Assembly: GCA_008690995.1 (NCBI GenBank)
Contig: VRMN01000005.1
Location: 558,001-622,000 of the forward strand
From: Porphyridium purpureum
Lineage: Eukaryota; Rhodophyta; Bangiophyceae; Porphyridiales; Porphyridiaceae
Reading direction: 5' to 3'
Length of the DNA stretch: 64,000 bases
The notes below the pieces were generated by a model. That model did no database searches, was not told the origin of the DNA, and worked only from the letters and a program-made list of their open reading frames with translations. This document shows positions 1-8,541 of this stretch, piece by piece. Both the position numbers and the translations under genes were made by a program. The first letter of the stretch is position 1; every line of letters starts with the position of its first letter.

Positions 1-177
1 GCTCGACTCGCCACAGCTGCGGTGCGTCGGAAGATTCGCTCGTTGGCATGCGCGCACGTGCGATCCGGATCGAACCGCCAGATGAGCGAGATTACTGTAC
101 CCGCTGTACTATTCTCTATGAAAGGAGCGCGTTTAGGTAGACAGCTGGAAGTTTGCGTACAGTGGTGGCTGTACCTC

Positions 178-693
178 TTACGGTGGATTCGCTGCGCTGG
201 AGGCGCGGTGGATGCCGAGCACAACCGAGGCGATGGCGGCGAGCGCGGCGCCGAAAATGCCGAGCCCGATGAGGCCGTCCCGGGTGATGGTCGCGTCGAC
301 TTTCTCCAGCAGCGCAATTGCCTCCACGCAGTTTGGACTGATGTCCAGCAGCTCCTTGAGAAGGCGTCTGGAGGTGGACAGATTCTCGAGCTGGAACTCG
401 CCCAGCGCCATGTAGTATAGGCAGTCCCGGTCACTAAACCGCGCCTCCCGTAGCAGCTGCATCAGCAGCACGCCTTCTTGGACCTGCACGCTCTCGCCCG
501 AGATGATCAGCGCCCACGCCAAGTTGAACTGCGTGTCCAGGCTCACCTTGCCGCGCTGGCATTCCTCGTCGTACGCGCGCTGAAAGCGCTGCACCTGCGC
601 CTCAATGCCAGATTCACTTCCAGGCGTTCGGATGCGAGGCACTTGCGCGTTTCCGCTCGCGCGCGAGCGCTGCCGTAGTCCCGCGTCTTCCAT
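178..693 (-). CDS. FIS1: Mitochondrial/peroxisomal fission protein Fis1
   Basis: The product is a 171-residue tail-anchored TPR-like adaptor that recruits the fission dynamin to the mitochondrial and peroxisomal outer membranes. The segment FNLAWALIISGES, followed by a basic/acidic helix pair and YYMALGEFQLEN, matches the Fis1 TPR-like core. The C-terminus has the family's DGLIGLGIFGAALAA membrane anchor and a short basic tail. I chose the ATG at 693 because the frame continues upstream without another ATG and would run into the neighbouring phosphatase gene; Fis1 proteins are normally about 150 residues. It is divergent from the acid phosphatase, with 147 bp between start codons. The identity comes from recalled family sequence, not a search. 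Confidence 0.88.
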   Translation of the reverse strand: MEDAGLRQRSRASGNAQVPRIRTPGSESGIEAQVQRFQRAYDEECQRGKVSLDTQFNLAWALIISGESVQVQEGVLLMQLLREARFSDRDCLYYMALGEFQLENLSTSRRLLKELLDISPNCVEAIALLEKVDATITRDGLIGLGIFGAALAAIASVVLGIHRASSAANPP

Positions 694-840
694 GACGTTC
701 CTCCCCGTGACCTGACTTGAGGAATCCAGCTCGCCAGATTCTGTGGTCGTGCTGTCTTTGCTCGTTGCTGTTGAACTTCTTCCACAACGAACCAGAAGAG
801 CAGGGAAGAGCGCACTGAGGTGACGAACGACGTGAGTGGA

Positions 841-2142
841 ATGGCGTCTACTTCGGACGAGGAAGAGGGCGCTGCCCGCAGCGCATTCCACGGAGACGAT
901 CATGCCGCGGAGGTCGGGCTGTTGCAGAAGGAATCTGCCTGGGCGCCGCGTCCTGCGTTGAACCACAGGTCATGGTGGATATCTTGGCACAGCACTGCGC
1001 TCTGGACGCTGTTGTTGGGCATGTGTCTCGCGGGAGGATATCTGCTTGCCGTGCTACGCGTTTCCCGGTCCAAGGCCGGTGCTGTGACTCTTGCCATGGA
1101 CATTCAGCGGTGCGATGAGATGCTCGGGAAAAAGGATTGGCGGCGGAAGCGACACGTTGGGCACGCGGTTTGCTCAGACTGGAGCGCGTTCATCAAGTAT
1201 CCAGATCCAAATGAAGAAGCCACCCAGCAGGCACTTATTTCGAGTATGAATCTCACCAGCGGCGACTATCGGTTCCTGGTGTTTGGCGATTGGGGTCGGG
1301 ACGGCTTCTGTTGCCAGCGCGATGTCGCGCAACAGATGGAGCAATTTGCCCGCCTTGCTGCGCCTGTGTCTTGTCTCATCAACGTGGGCGACAATTTTTA
1401 TCCTGTGGGCATCCAGCATCACCGCGCAGAGCAAGTGCAGACATCCTGGACCGACGTTTATCTCACGCAGAAGCACCCCACGCTCGCTGCGTTGCCGTGG
1501 ATCTCGGTATTGGGGAATCACGATTGGTACGGCGACCCGAGCGCGGTGCTCAAAATGCACGACGAGTACACGCAGTGGTACATGCCCGCGAGATGGTATT
1601 CACGAACAGTGGGCCTCGGCAGTGATGGGAAGCAGGGCGAGGCGTTTTTCGCATTTTTGGACACATCCGTCATTTTTTACAGCGTGGATGAGGAGGACAT
1701 GACAAAAATGAAACTGGACGAAAGCGACATCGACAAGCAGCTCAGTTGGCTCGACCATGAGCTGTCGACCAGTCGTGCAGACTGGAAAATCGTCGTCGGT
1801 CATCATCCGGTGACCACTTCTGGAAGTCATGCATATGAAGAAGCCGCCCAGATCGCCCGACTTCGCGAAAAGCTGCACCCTCTGCTCGTACGTCACAAAG
1901 TGGCCGCATACTTCTGCGGCCACGATCACGATATGCAGCACCTCACGCTGGATGGCGTACATTATTACGTGAGTGGCGCCGGGAGCCAGGTTCGCCCGAT
2001 TGGCTCGCTACCGGGTGATGGTGCTATTTTTGGCGTCGGCATGCAAGGCTTTTTGATGGCACAGCTGTCAAAGGCACGCCTGCACGTGCGCTTCGTTAGC
2101 TTTCGCGGCAGCTTCTTGTACGAACATGTCTTGACCAAGTGA
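841..2142 (+). CDS. Purple acid phosphatase (tartrate-resistant type 5-like), membrane-anchored
   Basis: This is a binuclear metallophosphoesterase that hydrolyses phosphomonoesters, 433 residues long. All five metal and catalytic blocks of the family are present in order: GDWG (about 149-152), GDNFY (183-187), GNHD (225-228), GHHP (320-323) and GHDH (360-363), so the site should be active. Residues 51-72 form one hydrophobic segment after a charged N-terminus, which suggests a type II anchor with the enzyme in the secretory lumen or outside the cell; most TRAP-type enzymes have a cleaved signal peptide instead. The ATG at 841 is the first in frame; a GTG lies 21 bp upstream. A role in phosphate scavenging is inferred from the family. 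Confidence 0.9.
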   Translation: MASTSDEEEGAARSAFHGDDHAAEVGLLQKESAWAPRPALNHRSWWISWHSTALWTLLLGMCLAGGYLLAVLRVSRSKAGAVTLAMDIQRCDEMLGKKDWRRKRHVGHAVCSDWSAFIKYPDPNEEATQQALISSMNLTSGDYRFLVFGDWGRDGFCCQRDVAQQMEQFARLAAPVSCLINVGDNFYPVGIQHHRAEQVQTSWTDVYLTQKHPTLAALPWISVLGNHDWYGDPSAVLKMHDEYTQWYMPARWYSRTVGLGSDGKQGEAFFAFLDTSVIFYSVDEEDMTKMKLDESDIDKQLSWLDHELSTSRADWKIVVGHHPVTTSGSHAYEEAAQIARLREKLHPLLVRHKVAAYFCGHDHDMQHLTLDGVHYYVSGAGSQVRPIGSLPGDGAIFGVGMQGFLMAQLSKARLHVRFVSFRGSFLYEHVLTK

Positions 2143-2204
2143 TCCACGAGTCCCATGCATACATTAAAGAGAGTCCGTTGTCTGCTGAGATACAGTCTCC
2201 AGTG

Positions 2205-3611
2205 CTAAGCAAATTGGTCGGGTGCTCCGACTCGCAACGCCCGACGAAGCTTTCCGAGCGCGCGCTGCTCCAGTGCTTCTGCCTTGTAGCGACTGACATT
2301 CAGCAGCTTGCCGAGCTCAGAGTAGCTTGGCAAACGACCTGAAGCTGCCGCGGTTCCAAGCCGGCTTTTGATCGCACGCAACTCCAACTCGTCCAATAAC
2401 TCGGTCGCGAGTAGCTGCTCGGCTTGGATCTGCTCTTCAATAAGATGAAGGTGCTCCACAACTTGCATGGGCGAGCTGCTTTCGTGAGCGCTCAGCTCAT
2501 CCAAGCCAAACTCATCCAGAGCGATGGCGGGTGCACACGCGTTCAGAAGCAGTCGCACCTTTTTGACACTCATACCGCACGCGCGCGCGAGCTCATCTAG
2601 AGCCGGCTCACGGTCATACTGTTGGCGAAAGGCTCCAGCTACTTGCTGGATTTTGCGATGCGCCCACGTTACATGACTTGGAAGCGTGACGCTATGCTGT
2701 TGACGGTGCGCACACCTCCACACAGCGTCGCGGATATACCATGTCGCGTATGTACTGAATCGCACGTGCCGCGAAGGATCGAAGCGATGCAGTGCCCTAA
2801 TAAGTGCCACGTTTCCTTCCTGTATGAGATCCATGACGGGTGTGCCAGTGCCCGAGCGTCTCGACTCCTTCATGGCGATAGACACAACCAGCTTGAGGTT
2901 TGAGTGGATCATCGTTTCGCGAGCTTTCTTTGCGTCTCGTAACTCTGCTTCAAATTGCCCAACGGGGATGCGGAGCAGCTCTGCCCAGCGTTTCGTGCAC
3001 CGCATGCGTGGCGCTTCCGGCTCACTTTCGGAAAGCAATTGCCACGCGGCTTCCCACTTCTGAAGCTCTTGGACTCTTTCGGCAAGCCGAATTTCTGCCT
3101 CGCGCGAAAGCAGCGGTTCGTTTCCTACGGCGGCGAGGTACGCGTCGATCGATGATTTCATTGCGCTTGACGCGCGCGACGACTCTGTCTCAAAGCCATC
3201 GTCGCCCAAGTAGTCGACCGCCACGTCCATGTCGCTCATGGCGTCATCAACATTCGACAACGTATGCTCATCCACACGCGTGTCCAAGTTATTGCTTTGC
3301 CTCTCGCGCGCCGCCGAATTCACCACGTGCGCAACAAGCGACACTGTCGCGTGCTGCGCGTCTGTCCTGTCCCGTCTGCTCTGCTTCCTTTTGCGCGCCG
3401 CCGCCGCCGCCGCTGCCCCTTCCGGCTCCTTCACCGCATTACCACTCCTTACAGCTCGGGACCTTGTACGGGAGCCGACCCTCGCGGGCGCTGCAGCACG
3501 AGCCGCGGCCACATCCACTCCACACCGGACACACCCTCGCTTCACACCCGCACGCGGACGGACGCGGACCAGCGCGCGCGCGCCGACTCCCGCAGCCGCT
3601 GCGCGGACCAT
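2205..3611 (-). CDS. Plastid RNA polymerase sigma factor (sigma-70 family)
   Basis: This nucleus-encoded sigma factor directs the bacterial-type plastid RNA polymerase to promoters. The 468-residue protein has an Ala/Arg-rich N-terminus of about 100 residues, typical of a transit peptide. Region 1.2 (SIDAYLAAVGNEPLLS) is near residue 155. Region 2 is at about 235-300, with LKLVVSIA, DLIQEGNVALIRALHRFD and RFSTYATWYIRDAV. Region 3 lies at 312-400, and region 4 ends in SRYKAEALEQRALGKLRR. I chose the ATG at 3611. Further upstream the frame becomes a run of Glu codons, which is the GA-rich leader read through. It is divergent from the SufE-BolA gene, another plastid function. Which sigma paralogue it is cannot be told. 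Confidence 0.92.
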   Translation of the reverse strand: MVRAAAAGVGARALVRVRPRAGVKRGCVRCGVDVAAARAAAPARVGSRTRSRAVRSGNAVKEPEGAAAAAAARKRKQSRRDRTDAQHATVSLVAHVVNSAARERQSNNLDTRVDEHTLSNVDDAMSDMDVAVDYLGDDGFETESSRASSAMKSSIDAYLAAVGNEPLLSREAEIRLAERVQELQKWEAAWQLLSESEPEAPRMRCTKRWAELLRIPVGQFEAELRDAKKARETMIHSNLKLVVSIAMKESRRSGTGTPVMDLIQEGNVALIRALHRFDPSRHVRFSTYATWYIRDAVWRCAHRQQHSVTLPSHVTWAHRKIQQVAGAFRQQYDREPALDELARACGMSVKKVRLLLNACAPAIALDEFGLDELSAHESSSPMQVVEHLHLIEEQIQAEQLLATELLDELELRAIKSRLGTAAASGRLPSYSELGKLLNVSRYKAEALEQRALGKLRRALRVGAPDQFA

Positions 3612-3948
3612 GACCCGCGCGTGGCGTAACCGTTGCCCACCGCAGAATACTCCACAAATGCCATCTGCCCCATCCCCATCCTCCTCTTCTTCCTCCTCCT
3701 CCAACCCACATGCCACCCAAGGCGCCGATCACGACGTTCCGCGGACGAAACCGGCGCGGGCCGGTTTCCATCGAAACCGACAAACCGGTACGCGCGGTTC
3801 TCTATAAAAACGGCGTGATTTTATAGGAAAGGCGTATTTGGCTGTGGTCGGACACAAGCAGGAGCTCGGACGTTGAAGACGTGGAGGAAGAAGGAGAGAG
3901 GGAGAGAGAAGAGATAGTGAGAGAGAGAAAGAGAGAGAGAGAGGAACG
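3612..3948. promoter_or_regulatory. Divergent promoter between sigma factor and SufE-BolA
   Basis: This 337-bp spacer separates two start codons. It holds a perfect 9-bp inverted repeat, GAAACCGGC/GCCGGTTTC, with a 4-bp centre (3747-3768). Further AAACCG copies lie near 3773-3788. A TATA-like TATAAAA is at 3803-3809 on the plus strand, 146 bp before the SufE-BolA ATG. A GA-rich stretch at 3880-3946 directly precedes that ATG. On the minus strand a second GA-rich tract (3676-3702) precedes the sigma-factor ATG. The element assignments rest on sequence resemblance only. Confidence 0.6.
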
Positions 3949-4869
3949 ATGGGGCTTGGGTTTGTTGCAGGAGTGAGCTTTGGGTGTGCAGGACGAAGCG
4001 GGAAGAATGTGGGTACGGCATATGAAGGGTCGTGCGTGCGCACGCGCGCGGCGTGGAGCGTGAGGCGGGTTCGCGGGATGACGATGGCGGGAGCTGGACA
4101 GGTTGACATGCCGCAGAAGCTCGAGGCAGAAGTGAACAAGTTCCGCAACGTGCCGGACGCAAAGTTGCGGTACCAGCAGCTGCTGTTCTACGCAAAGCAG
4201 CTGCCGCCAATGGACGCACGGTACAAAGTCCCGGAGAATAAGGTGCCTGGCTGTCTGAGTACTGTGTTTGTGCACGTTGAGCTTTCGTCAGAGGGCATCG
4301 TGGACTTGAGTGGTGATAGCGACGCGCAGCTCACCAAAGGACTCATTGCGTTGCTTATCAATAGCTTTTCGGGTGCGACGGTGAAGCAAATCCTCAATGT
4401 CACGCCAGACTTTATCAAGGAGTCTGGGTTGGACGTGTCCTTGACACCAGGTAGGAATAATGGTTTTCTGAACATGCTCGCCACAATCAAGCAGAAGGTG
4501 AAAGGCCTAGCTAACAACACCGAAGCACAAGAAGAATCGCCATCCCCGATGACAACGGAGAGCGCCGCGAAAGGTGAGCAGGTCGGAGACGAGGGCAGGC
4601 CAATGTACTCGGCGATCGTGTCGAGACTCGGCAAGCTCCAGCCAAGCAGACTTATTGTCACGGACAACTCGGCCCAGCACGCAGGGCACGCTGGTGCAAG
4701 GGGCCTAAACGGGGAGTCGCACTTTGCCGTAGAGATCGTGTCCGAATTTTTTGACGGTCTGTCGCTCGTAAAGCGCCACCAGCTGGTGTATGGCTTGCTC
4801 GCCGAGCAGATGCAAGCTGGCATTCATGCTCTGCAAATTGACGCTAAAGCCCCGAGCGAGGTGTCGTGA
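3949..4869 (+). CDS. SufE-BolA fusion, cysteine desulfurase activator
   Basis: The 306-residue protein joins a SufE domain (about 55-190) to a C-terminal BolA domain (about 218-300). SufE accepts persulfide sulfur from the desulfurase SufS/NifS; the acceptor cysteine is Cys102 in KVPGCLSTV. The BolA part keeps the HFAVEIVSEFFDG block and the KRHQLVYGLL helix, whose histidines bind Fe-S clusters with monothiol glutaredoxins. This architecture matches plant SUFE1. The first 45 residues are basic and hydroxylated without acidic residues, as in a plastid (or dual plastid/mitochondrial) transit peptide. The acidic, low-complexity linker at 190-215 joins the domains. The ATG directly follows a GA-rich leader. 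Confidence 0.93.
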   Translation: MGLGFVAGVSFGCAGRSGKNVGTAYEGSCVRTRAAWSVRRVRGMTMAGAGQVDMPQKLEAEVNKFRNVPDAKLRYQQLLFYAKQLPPMDARYKVPENKVPGCLSTVFVHVELSSEGIVDLSGDSDAQLTKGLIALLINSFSGATVKQILNVTPDFIKESGLDVSLTPGRNNGFLNMLATIKQKVKGLANNTEAQEESPSPMTTESAAKGEQVGDEGRPMYSAIVSRLGKLQPSRLIVTDNSAQHAGHAGARGLNGESHFAVEIVSEFFDGLSLVKRHQLVYGLLAEQMQAGIHALQIDAKAPSEVS

Positions 4870-5590
4870 GCGAGCTCGACGTGCAATCGCGACATCAGTT
4901 CGGCTGCGGCGGATTCGATCCAGAAGAGAAGCACTAGTACGCGCGGGGCGTCTGATCTGGGCTTGGCCTCGATGAAGCAGACGGTTTACAACTCATTCCA
5001 AATCTTAGTCAAAACAGCGTATCCTCCGCACGAGGACTCCTTGAACGGGCAAGGGTATGATCCTTATTCTAGCGGGATAGATGGCGTCGTACATGCGGCC
5101 GACAAGAGAAAAGCAAACCTCATTCATCTTGTTCCTTTCCTATCTCAACTCACCCAGGATTTTGGACGGACGCAGCCATAGCTGTGTGCGGCGCAGAAAA
5201 AACGCGTGTCTGGTAGGGCCCGTGACCTCAGCGCCAAATGTGCAATTGCGCGAGGTATTTTCCCGAGTGTTGGTCTTTGGAAGACACTTCGACCGGCACT
5301 AACACTAGGAGCAGCATTTCAAGGGTCGAGTGGCAAGGCTTGCACCACTCTGGTTTTCCAATGGATCTCCAATACCATCAACATACATTTACAAAGCCAC
5401 TGCAATCTAGGCATACGTCTATCACATACTGTAAAGAACCGCGCGAAAAAAAGAAGCACCCTCGGACTTTGCCAGACCACTCCCTGCATCGAGCGGGCAC
5501 ACAAATAGACCCAACAAGGTACCAAGCGCGTTGCTTTTCTGCCACTCGAGTCCAAGATGACAGGCCTTCCAGGATACACAAACTGCCACA
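4870..5590. other. Convergent intergenic region with no recognised gene
   Basis: This is 721 bp between the 3' ends of SufE-BolA and the ABC transporter. Reading frames on both strands are short, start late and show no protein family. I see no tRNA or other structured RNA. It presumably holds the two 3' UTRs and termination signals; nothing more can be supported. Confidence 0.6.
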
Positions 5591-7786
5591 TCACGTTGAC
5601 AGGCTTGACGATTGTTCGACCGCGGACGGACTGTCCGCGCGGGAATCGACCAAGGGAAGCTCTGTAAGATTCCACGTACCCTTTCCGTCCCCACAAATTG
5701 TGAGCTCGAAATCATGGTACCTGCGCAGTTCCAGACGGTGCGCAATACTGAAGACAGTAATGCCAAGCGTGCGTAAATGCTCATAGAATGGCCCTTCTTC
5801 GTCTGCGTTGATGGCGCTCGTCGCCTCGTCCAAAATTGCAAAGTGAGGGCGATGGTAGTACAGGCGCGCCAGGCCGACGCGCTGTTTCTCGCCACCTGAG
5901 AGCACGTCAGCCCAATCAAGATGCGCCAAGTCCAGACCTTCCGGCTGTGTTAATAGCTTTGTAAGCCCAACACGGTCCAAGCACTCGCGCACTTGGTCAT
6001 CCGTGTCTAGTGTTGGAGCTAGAGGGTAGAGAATTTGGTCGCGCAACGTGCCGGTCACAAGGTACGGCTTTTGGGGAACGTAGAAAATCTCGCTGCGTTC
6101 TTGCATGGGCAATTCCGGGTTCAGGAAGCGTGGGCGCCTCACAATACCTTCACTAGGCTGCCACAGACCAGCAAGGACGCGGAACAGAGATGTCTTGCCT
6201 GCTCCATTCGGACCTGTGATCAGCACATTCTGGCCGGGCGAAATGGACAGGTTCAACTCCCGGATTAGTAGGCGCCCGTCCGGACTCATGATCGTAACCT
6301 TTTCAAACTGCATAAACACGTCATCTTCCTCACCGCGCTCCACGAGCGCTCCCTTCCCAGCATTCTCGAAAGCCGATGAAGCCCCGTTTTCGATCAACCC
6401 GGTGGGACGCCGTGATTGCAATTCCGGTTCGATGGCCTCAAGCAATTCGCTGACCCTAGCTGTGTACCCGGACAGCGTCTGGACTTTCTTGTACACCATG
6501 ATCAAATCGCCAACTGCGCGACATGCCTGCTGAATGAGCGCGTCATTAGTCTTGTACTTGCTGACTGCTTCGGCGGGAGTCAAATCCTCCAGACCCATCA
6601 AGAACGGCAGCGCCATCACTGGAAAGCCTATCATGGAGGCCATGTACTTGAGACCATACTGGTCAAATAAACCTTGTCGCAGGTGGAGCAGGTGGATCTT
6701 CTCGCTAAACGCTGTCACGCGCTCCATGGCGGTGTTCAGGAGCGTCTTTTCGCGCGCCGAGCCGTTCAAGAAGGCGACTTCCTCTGCATGTGTAATCAGG
6801 CGGCTGTGCCCCCGTCGAAAGTCGCCCTCAAGGGCCTTCAGAATTGCAATATACTTGCTAAAGGGCGGCGAGATCGCGCGCAAGACCCCACCACACAGCA
6901 CAAAGTAGAAGTACAGCGTAACCGGCCCTCGTGAGCCGATGGTGCGGGCCATTTGGGAAGTGCACAGAATCACGTCCAGCAGAGGCTTGAATGTGTTGGA
7001 GTAGAGGTCTGAGAACATTTTGCAGAAGTCATCGAGATCCGCTACGATGCGCTGGTCTGCGTTGTCGAGATGTCCCTGCATGGCATGCAGCACGGCGGCC
7101 TTGTAGTAGTTTCGATCCAGAGTGTACAAGTCGTGCACATGGCGCGTAAGATTGCGTCGGAAGCAGGTGGCCACCATGTTGGACAAGTACTTGAGCCCCG
7201 AGTTCGTAATTGCGGCTGCCACACCGGACACGAAAAAGTCTGACAAGACCTCGTAGAATTTCTGCCACGAGCGGGTAGCGATGCAACTGAGCGCGTCGCC
7301 GGAAATCTTTGCAATGCGCAGGGAGATCAAGGAGCGAACGACAAGGAACCAAAACTGCACGATGAGCATAAAAAACTCCTTGGAATGCCAGCTGGGGACG
7401 ACAATCTTGAAGATGTAGAGAATGCGCCTGAGAAAGATGCCGTCCACTGCGGGCGCGCGCTTCTTGAGCTTTGAGCTGGATGTCGTTGACCCCGCGGAGA
7501 CGGCAGCACGGGACTCATACTCGGCCTTCCTGCGGCTCTCTCTCTGCATGATTTGCGTGACGGAGACCTGCACGAGGCCGCCGAGCCCGAGCGCAAACAA
7601 GGTGGTCATCCACTTTGACGACCTGAGGTACGAGCTCCCAACTGTCCTGACGACCTGGCCCACATCCACGTGGTGCTGCCGGACGGCGCGCGCGAGCATC
7701 CACGCCACGGGGTGCACTCGCAGCACGCCCATCGCGGCGTCCCCACCCCCGCCTCCCCCTCCTCCCACGCCTGCAAACACGCTCAT
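5591..7786 (-). CDS. ABC half-transporter, ABCD (ALDP/peroxisomal acyl-CoA) family
   Basis: This 731-residue half-transporter probably imports long-chain fatty acids or acyl-CoA into peroxisomes as a dimer. The N-terminal half is the ABC_membrane_2 domain of the ALDP family. It carries the EE-containing loop (HAEEVAFLNG, about residue 330) that corresponds to the EAA-like motif of ALDP. The nucleotide-binding domain has Walker A GPNGAGKT (about 519-527), signature LSGGEKQRVGLAR (about 628) and Walker B FAILDEATSA (about 647), all intact. The N-terminus has a Gly run from a GGN repeat. Some red-algal and cyanobacterial relatives of this fold are plastid-associated, so the peroxisomal location is an inference. 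It is divergent from a ZIP transporter. Confidence 0.88.
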   Translation of the reverse strand: MSVFAGVGGGGGGGGDAAMGVLRVHPVAWMLARAVRQHHVDVGQVVRTVGSSYLRSSKWMTTLFALGLGGLVQVSVTQIMQRESRRKAEYESRAAVSAGSTTSSSKLKKRAPAVDGIFLRRILYIFKIVVPSWHSKEFFMLIVQFWFLVVRSLISLRIAKISGDALSCIATRSWQKFYEVLSDFFVSGVAAAITNSGLKYLSNMVATCFRRNLTRHVHDLYTLDRNYYKAAVLHAMQGHLDNADQRIVADLDDFCKMFSDLYSNTFKPLLDVILCTSQMARTIGSRGPVTLYFYFVLCGGVLRAISPPFSKYIAILKALEGDFRRGHSRLITHAEEVAFLNGSAREKTLLNTAMERVTAFSEKIHLLHLRQGLFDQYGLKYMASMIGFPVMALPFLMGLEDLTPAEAVSKYKTNDALIQQACRAVGDLIMVYKKVQTLSGYTARVSELLEAIEPELQSRRPTGLIENGASSAFENAGKGALVERGEEDDVFMQFEKVTIMSPDGRLLIRELNLSISPGQNVLITGPNGAGKTSLFRVLAGLWQPSEGIVRRPRFLNPELPMQERSEIFYVPQKPYLVTGTLRDQILYPLAPTLDTDDQVRECLDRVGLTKLLTQPEGLDLAHLDWADVLSGGEKQRVGLARLYYHRPHFAILDEATSAINADEEGPFYEHLRTLGITVFSIAHRLELRRYHDFELTICGDGKGTWNLTELPLVDSRADSPSAVEQSSSLST

Positions 7787-7977
7787 CCTGCGGATAATTC
7801 AATCCCTCCTCTTGACACGAACACACATGCACGCACAACGAGCGCCTCCCGTGCGTATTCCGTGACCCTCTCTTTCCCTCTCCCCCTTTCTCCCTGTCTC
7901 TCCCTCGCTCTTCCTGCTTGGCCACCTCGACGTCTTCACCACAATCAAGTCAAAGCGGCTCAGCAACCGGCTCACAG

Positions 7978-8043
7978 AGGCTGAACACACGCTGTACACA
8001 CGCTGTACACAAACTGTACACACGCTGAACATACGCTGTACAT
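7978..8043 (+). repeat. Six tandem 11-bp units with CTGTAC/CTGAAC core
   Basis: Six consecutive 11-bp units run without a gap: units two and three are ACGCTGTACAC, unit four AAACTGTACAC, unit five ACGCTGAACAT, unit six ACGCTGTACAT; unit one is AGGCTGAACAC. One unit per turn of B-DNA puts every core on the same face. The array lies about 190-260 bp upstream of the ABC gene start. A related array occurs at 25576. Confidence 0.9.
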
Positions 8044-8352
8044 GCTCGAACCGGCGCTGAAGGGCAGACCAGGGTTCTTTAAATAGAGACGGAATCGGTG
8101 CGCATTCGGCGTCGTTTGATCTGCGTGTAGGGAAAGGGAGACCGACCGACCATGGCGTGAATGTGGTTTTATGCGCACGGCGTCCAAGCAGGAGCAACTC
8201 ACGCGTGTACGCACGCTTGCCAACCTTCTCGTGTTTGTCTATCGTGCGTTGATTGCTGGCGCGCAAATACAGAAACAGGGTGTCCGTGCCACGCGGCGGC
8301 GGATCTGTGTCTTATCGCGTCGCCCCTTCAACCATGCGCCGACTCCACCACT

Positions 8353-8373
8353 CGGTTCGGTTCGGTTCGGTTC
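8353..8373 (+). repeat. Short tandem CGGTT repeat
   Basis: Four perfect copies of CGGTT plus one base occur in the ZIP gene's upstream region. It is too short to be a telomeric tract. Confidence 0.85.
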
Positions 8374-8492
8374 AAGTGCCAATCCGATAAGTATCGAGCG
8401 GGGTCACGAAGGTACAGTGAATATAAGTGTACGTGTACTTTTCCGTGGGAGGTGCAAGGTCGGGAAGGGAGGAGAGTCACGCCGCAAGACAC

Positions 8493-8516
8493 AGAGAGAG
8501 AGAGAGAGAGAGAGAG
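8493..8516 (+). repeat. (AG)n dinucleotide run in ZIP 5' leader
   Basis: An uninterrupted AG run ends 25 bp before the ZIP ATG. It is the purest example of the GA-rich leaders seen before many starts in this window. Confidence 0.85.
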
Positions 8517-8541
8517 CGGTGTAGCGGGATAGGGAAAGAGG

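Larger units (their letters stand above)
7787..8541. promoter_or_regulatory. Divergent promoter between ABCD and ZIP transporter genes
   Basis: This 755-bp spacer is rich in candidate cis-elements. On the minus strand a GA-rich leader (7862-7915) and a TATTTAAA (8078-8085) could serve the ABC gene. Between them lies a six-copy 11-bp array with CTGTAC cores (7978-8043). For the ZIP gene there is a TATAAG at 8422-8427 (120 bp before the ATG), GTAC motifs at 8412, 8429 and 8435, and an (AG)n leader at 8493-8516. CCGATAA occurs at about 8384-8392, and a four-copy CGGTT run at 8353-8373. No gene is visible inside. Confidence 0.55.

Noticed and set aside
2900-3613. 237-codon plus-strand frame opposite the sigma factor
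   Set aside because: It is antisense to well-conserved sigma regions, Arg/Ser/Pro-rich, and has no family match.
8353-8373. Telomere-like CGGTT repeat
   Set aside because: Four copies only, inside a gene-dense region; a short tandem repeat is sufficient explanation.
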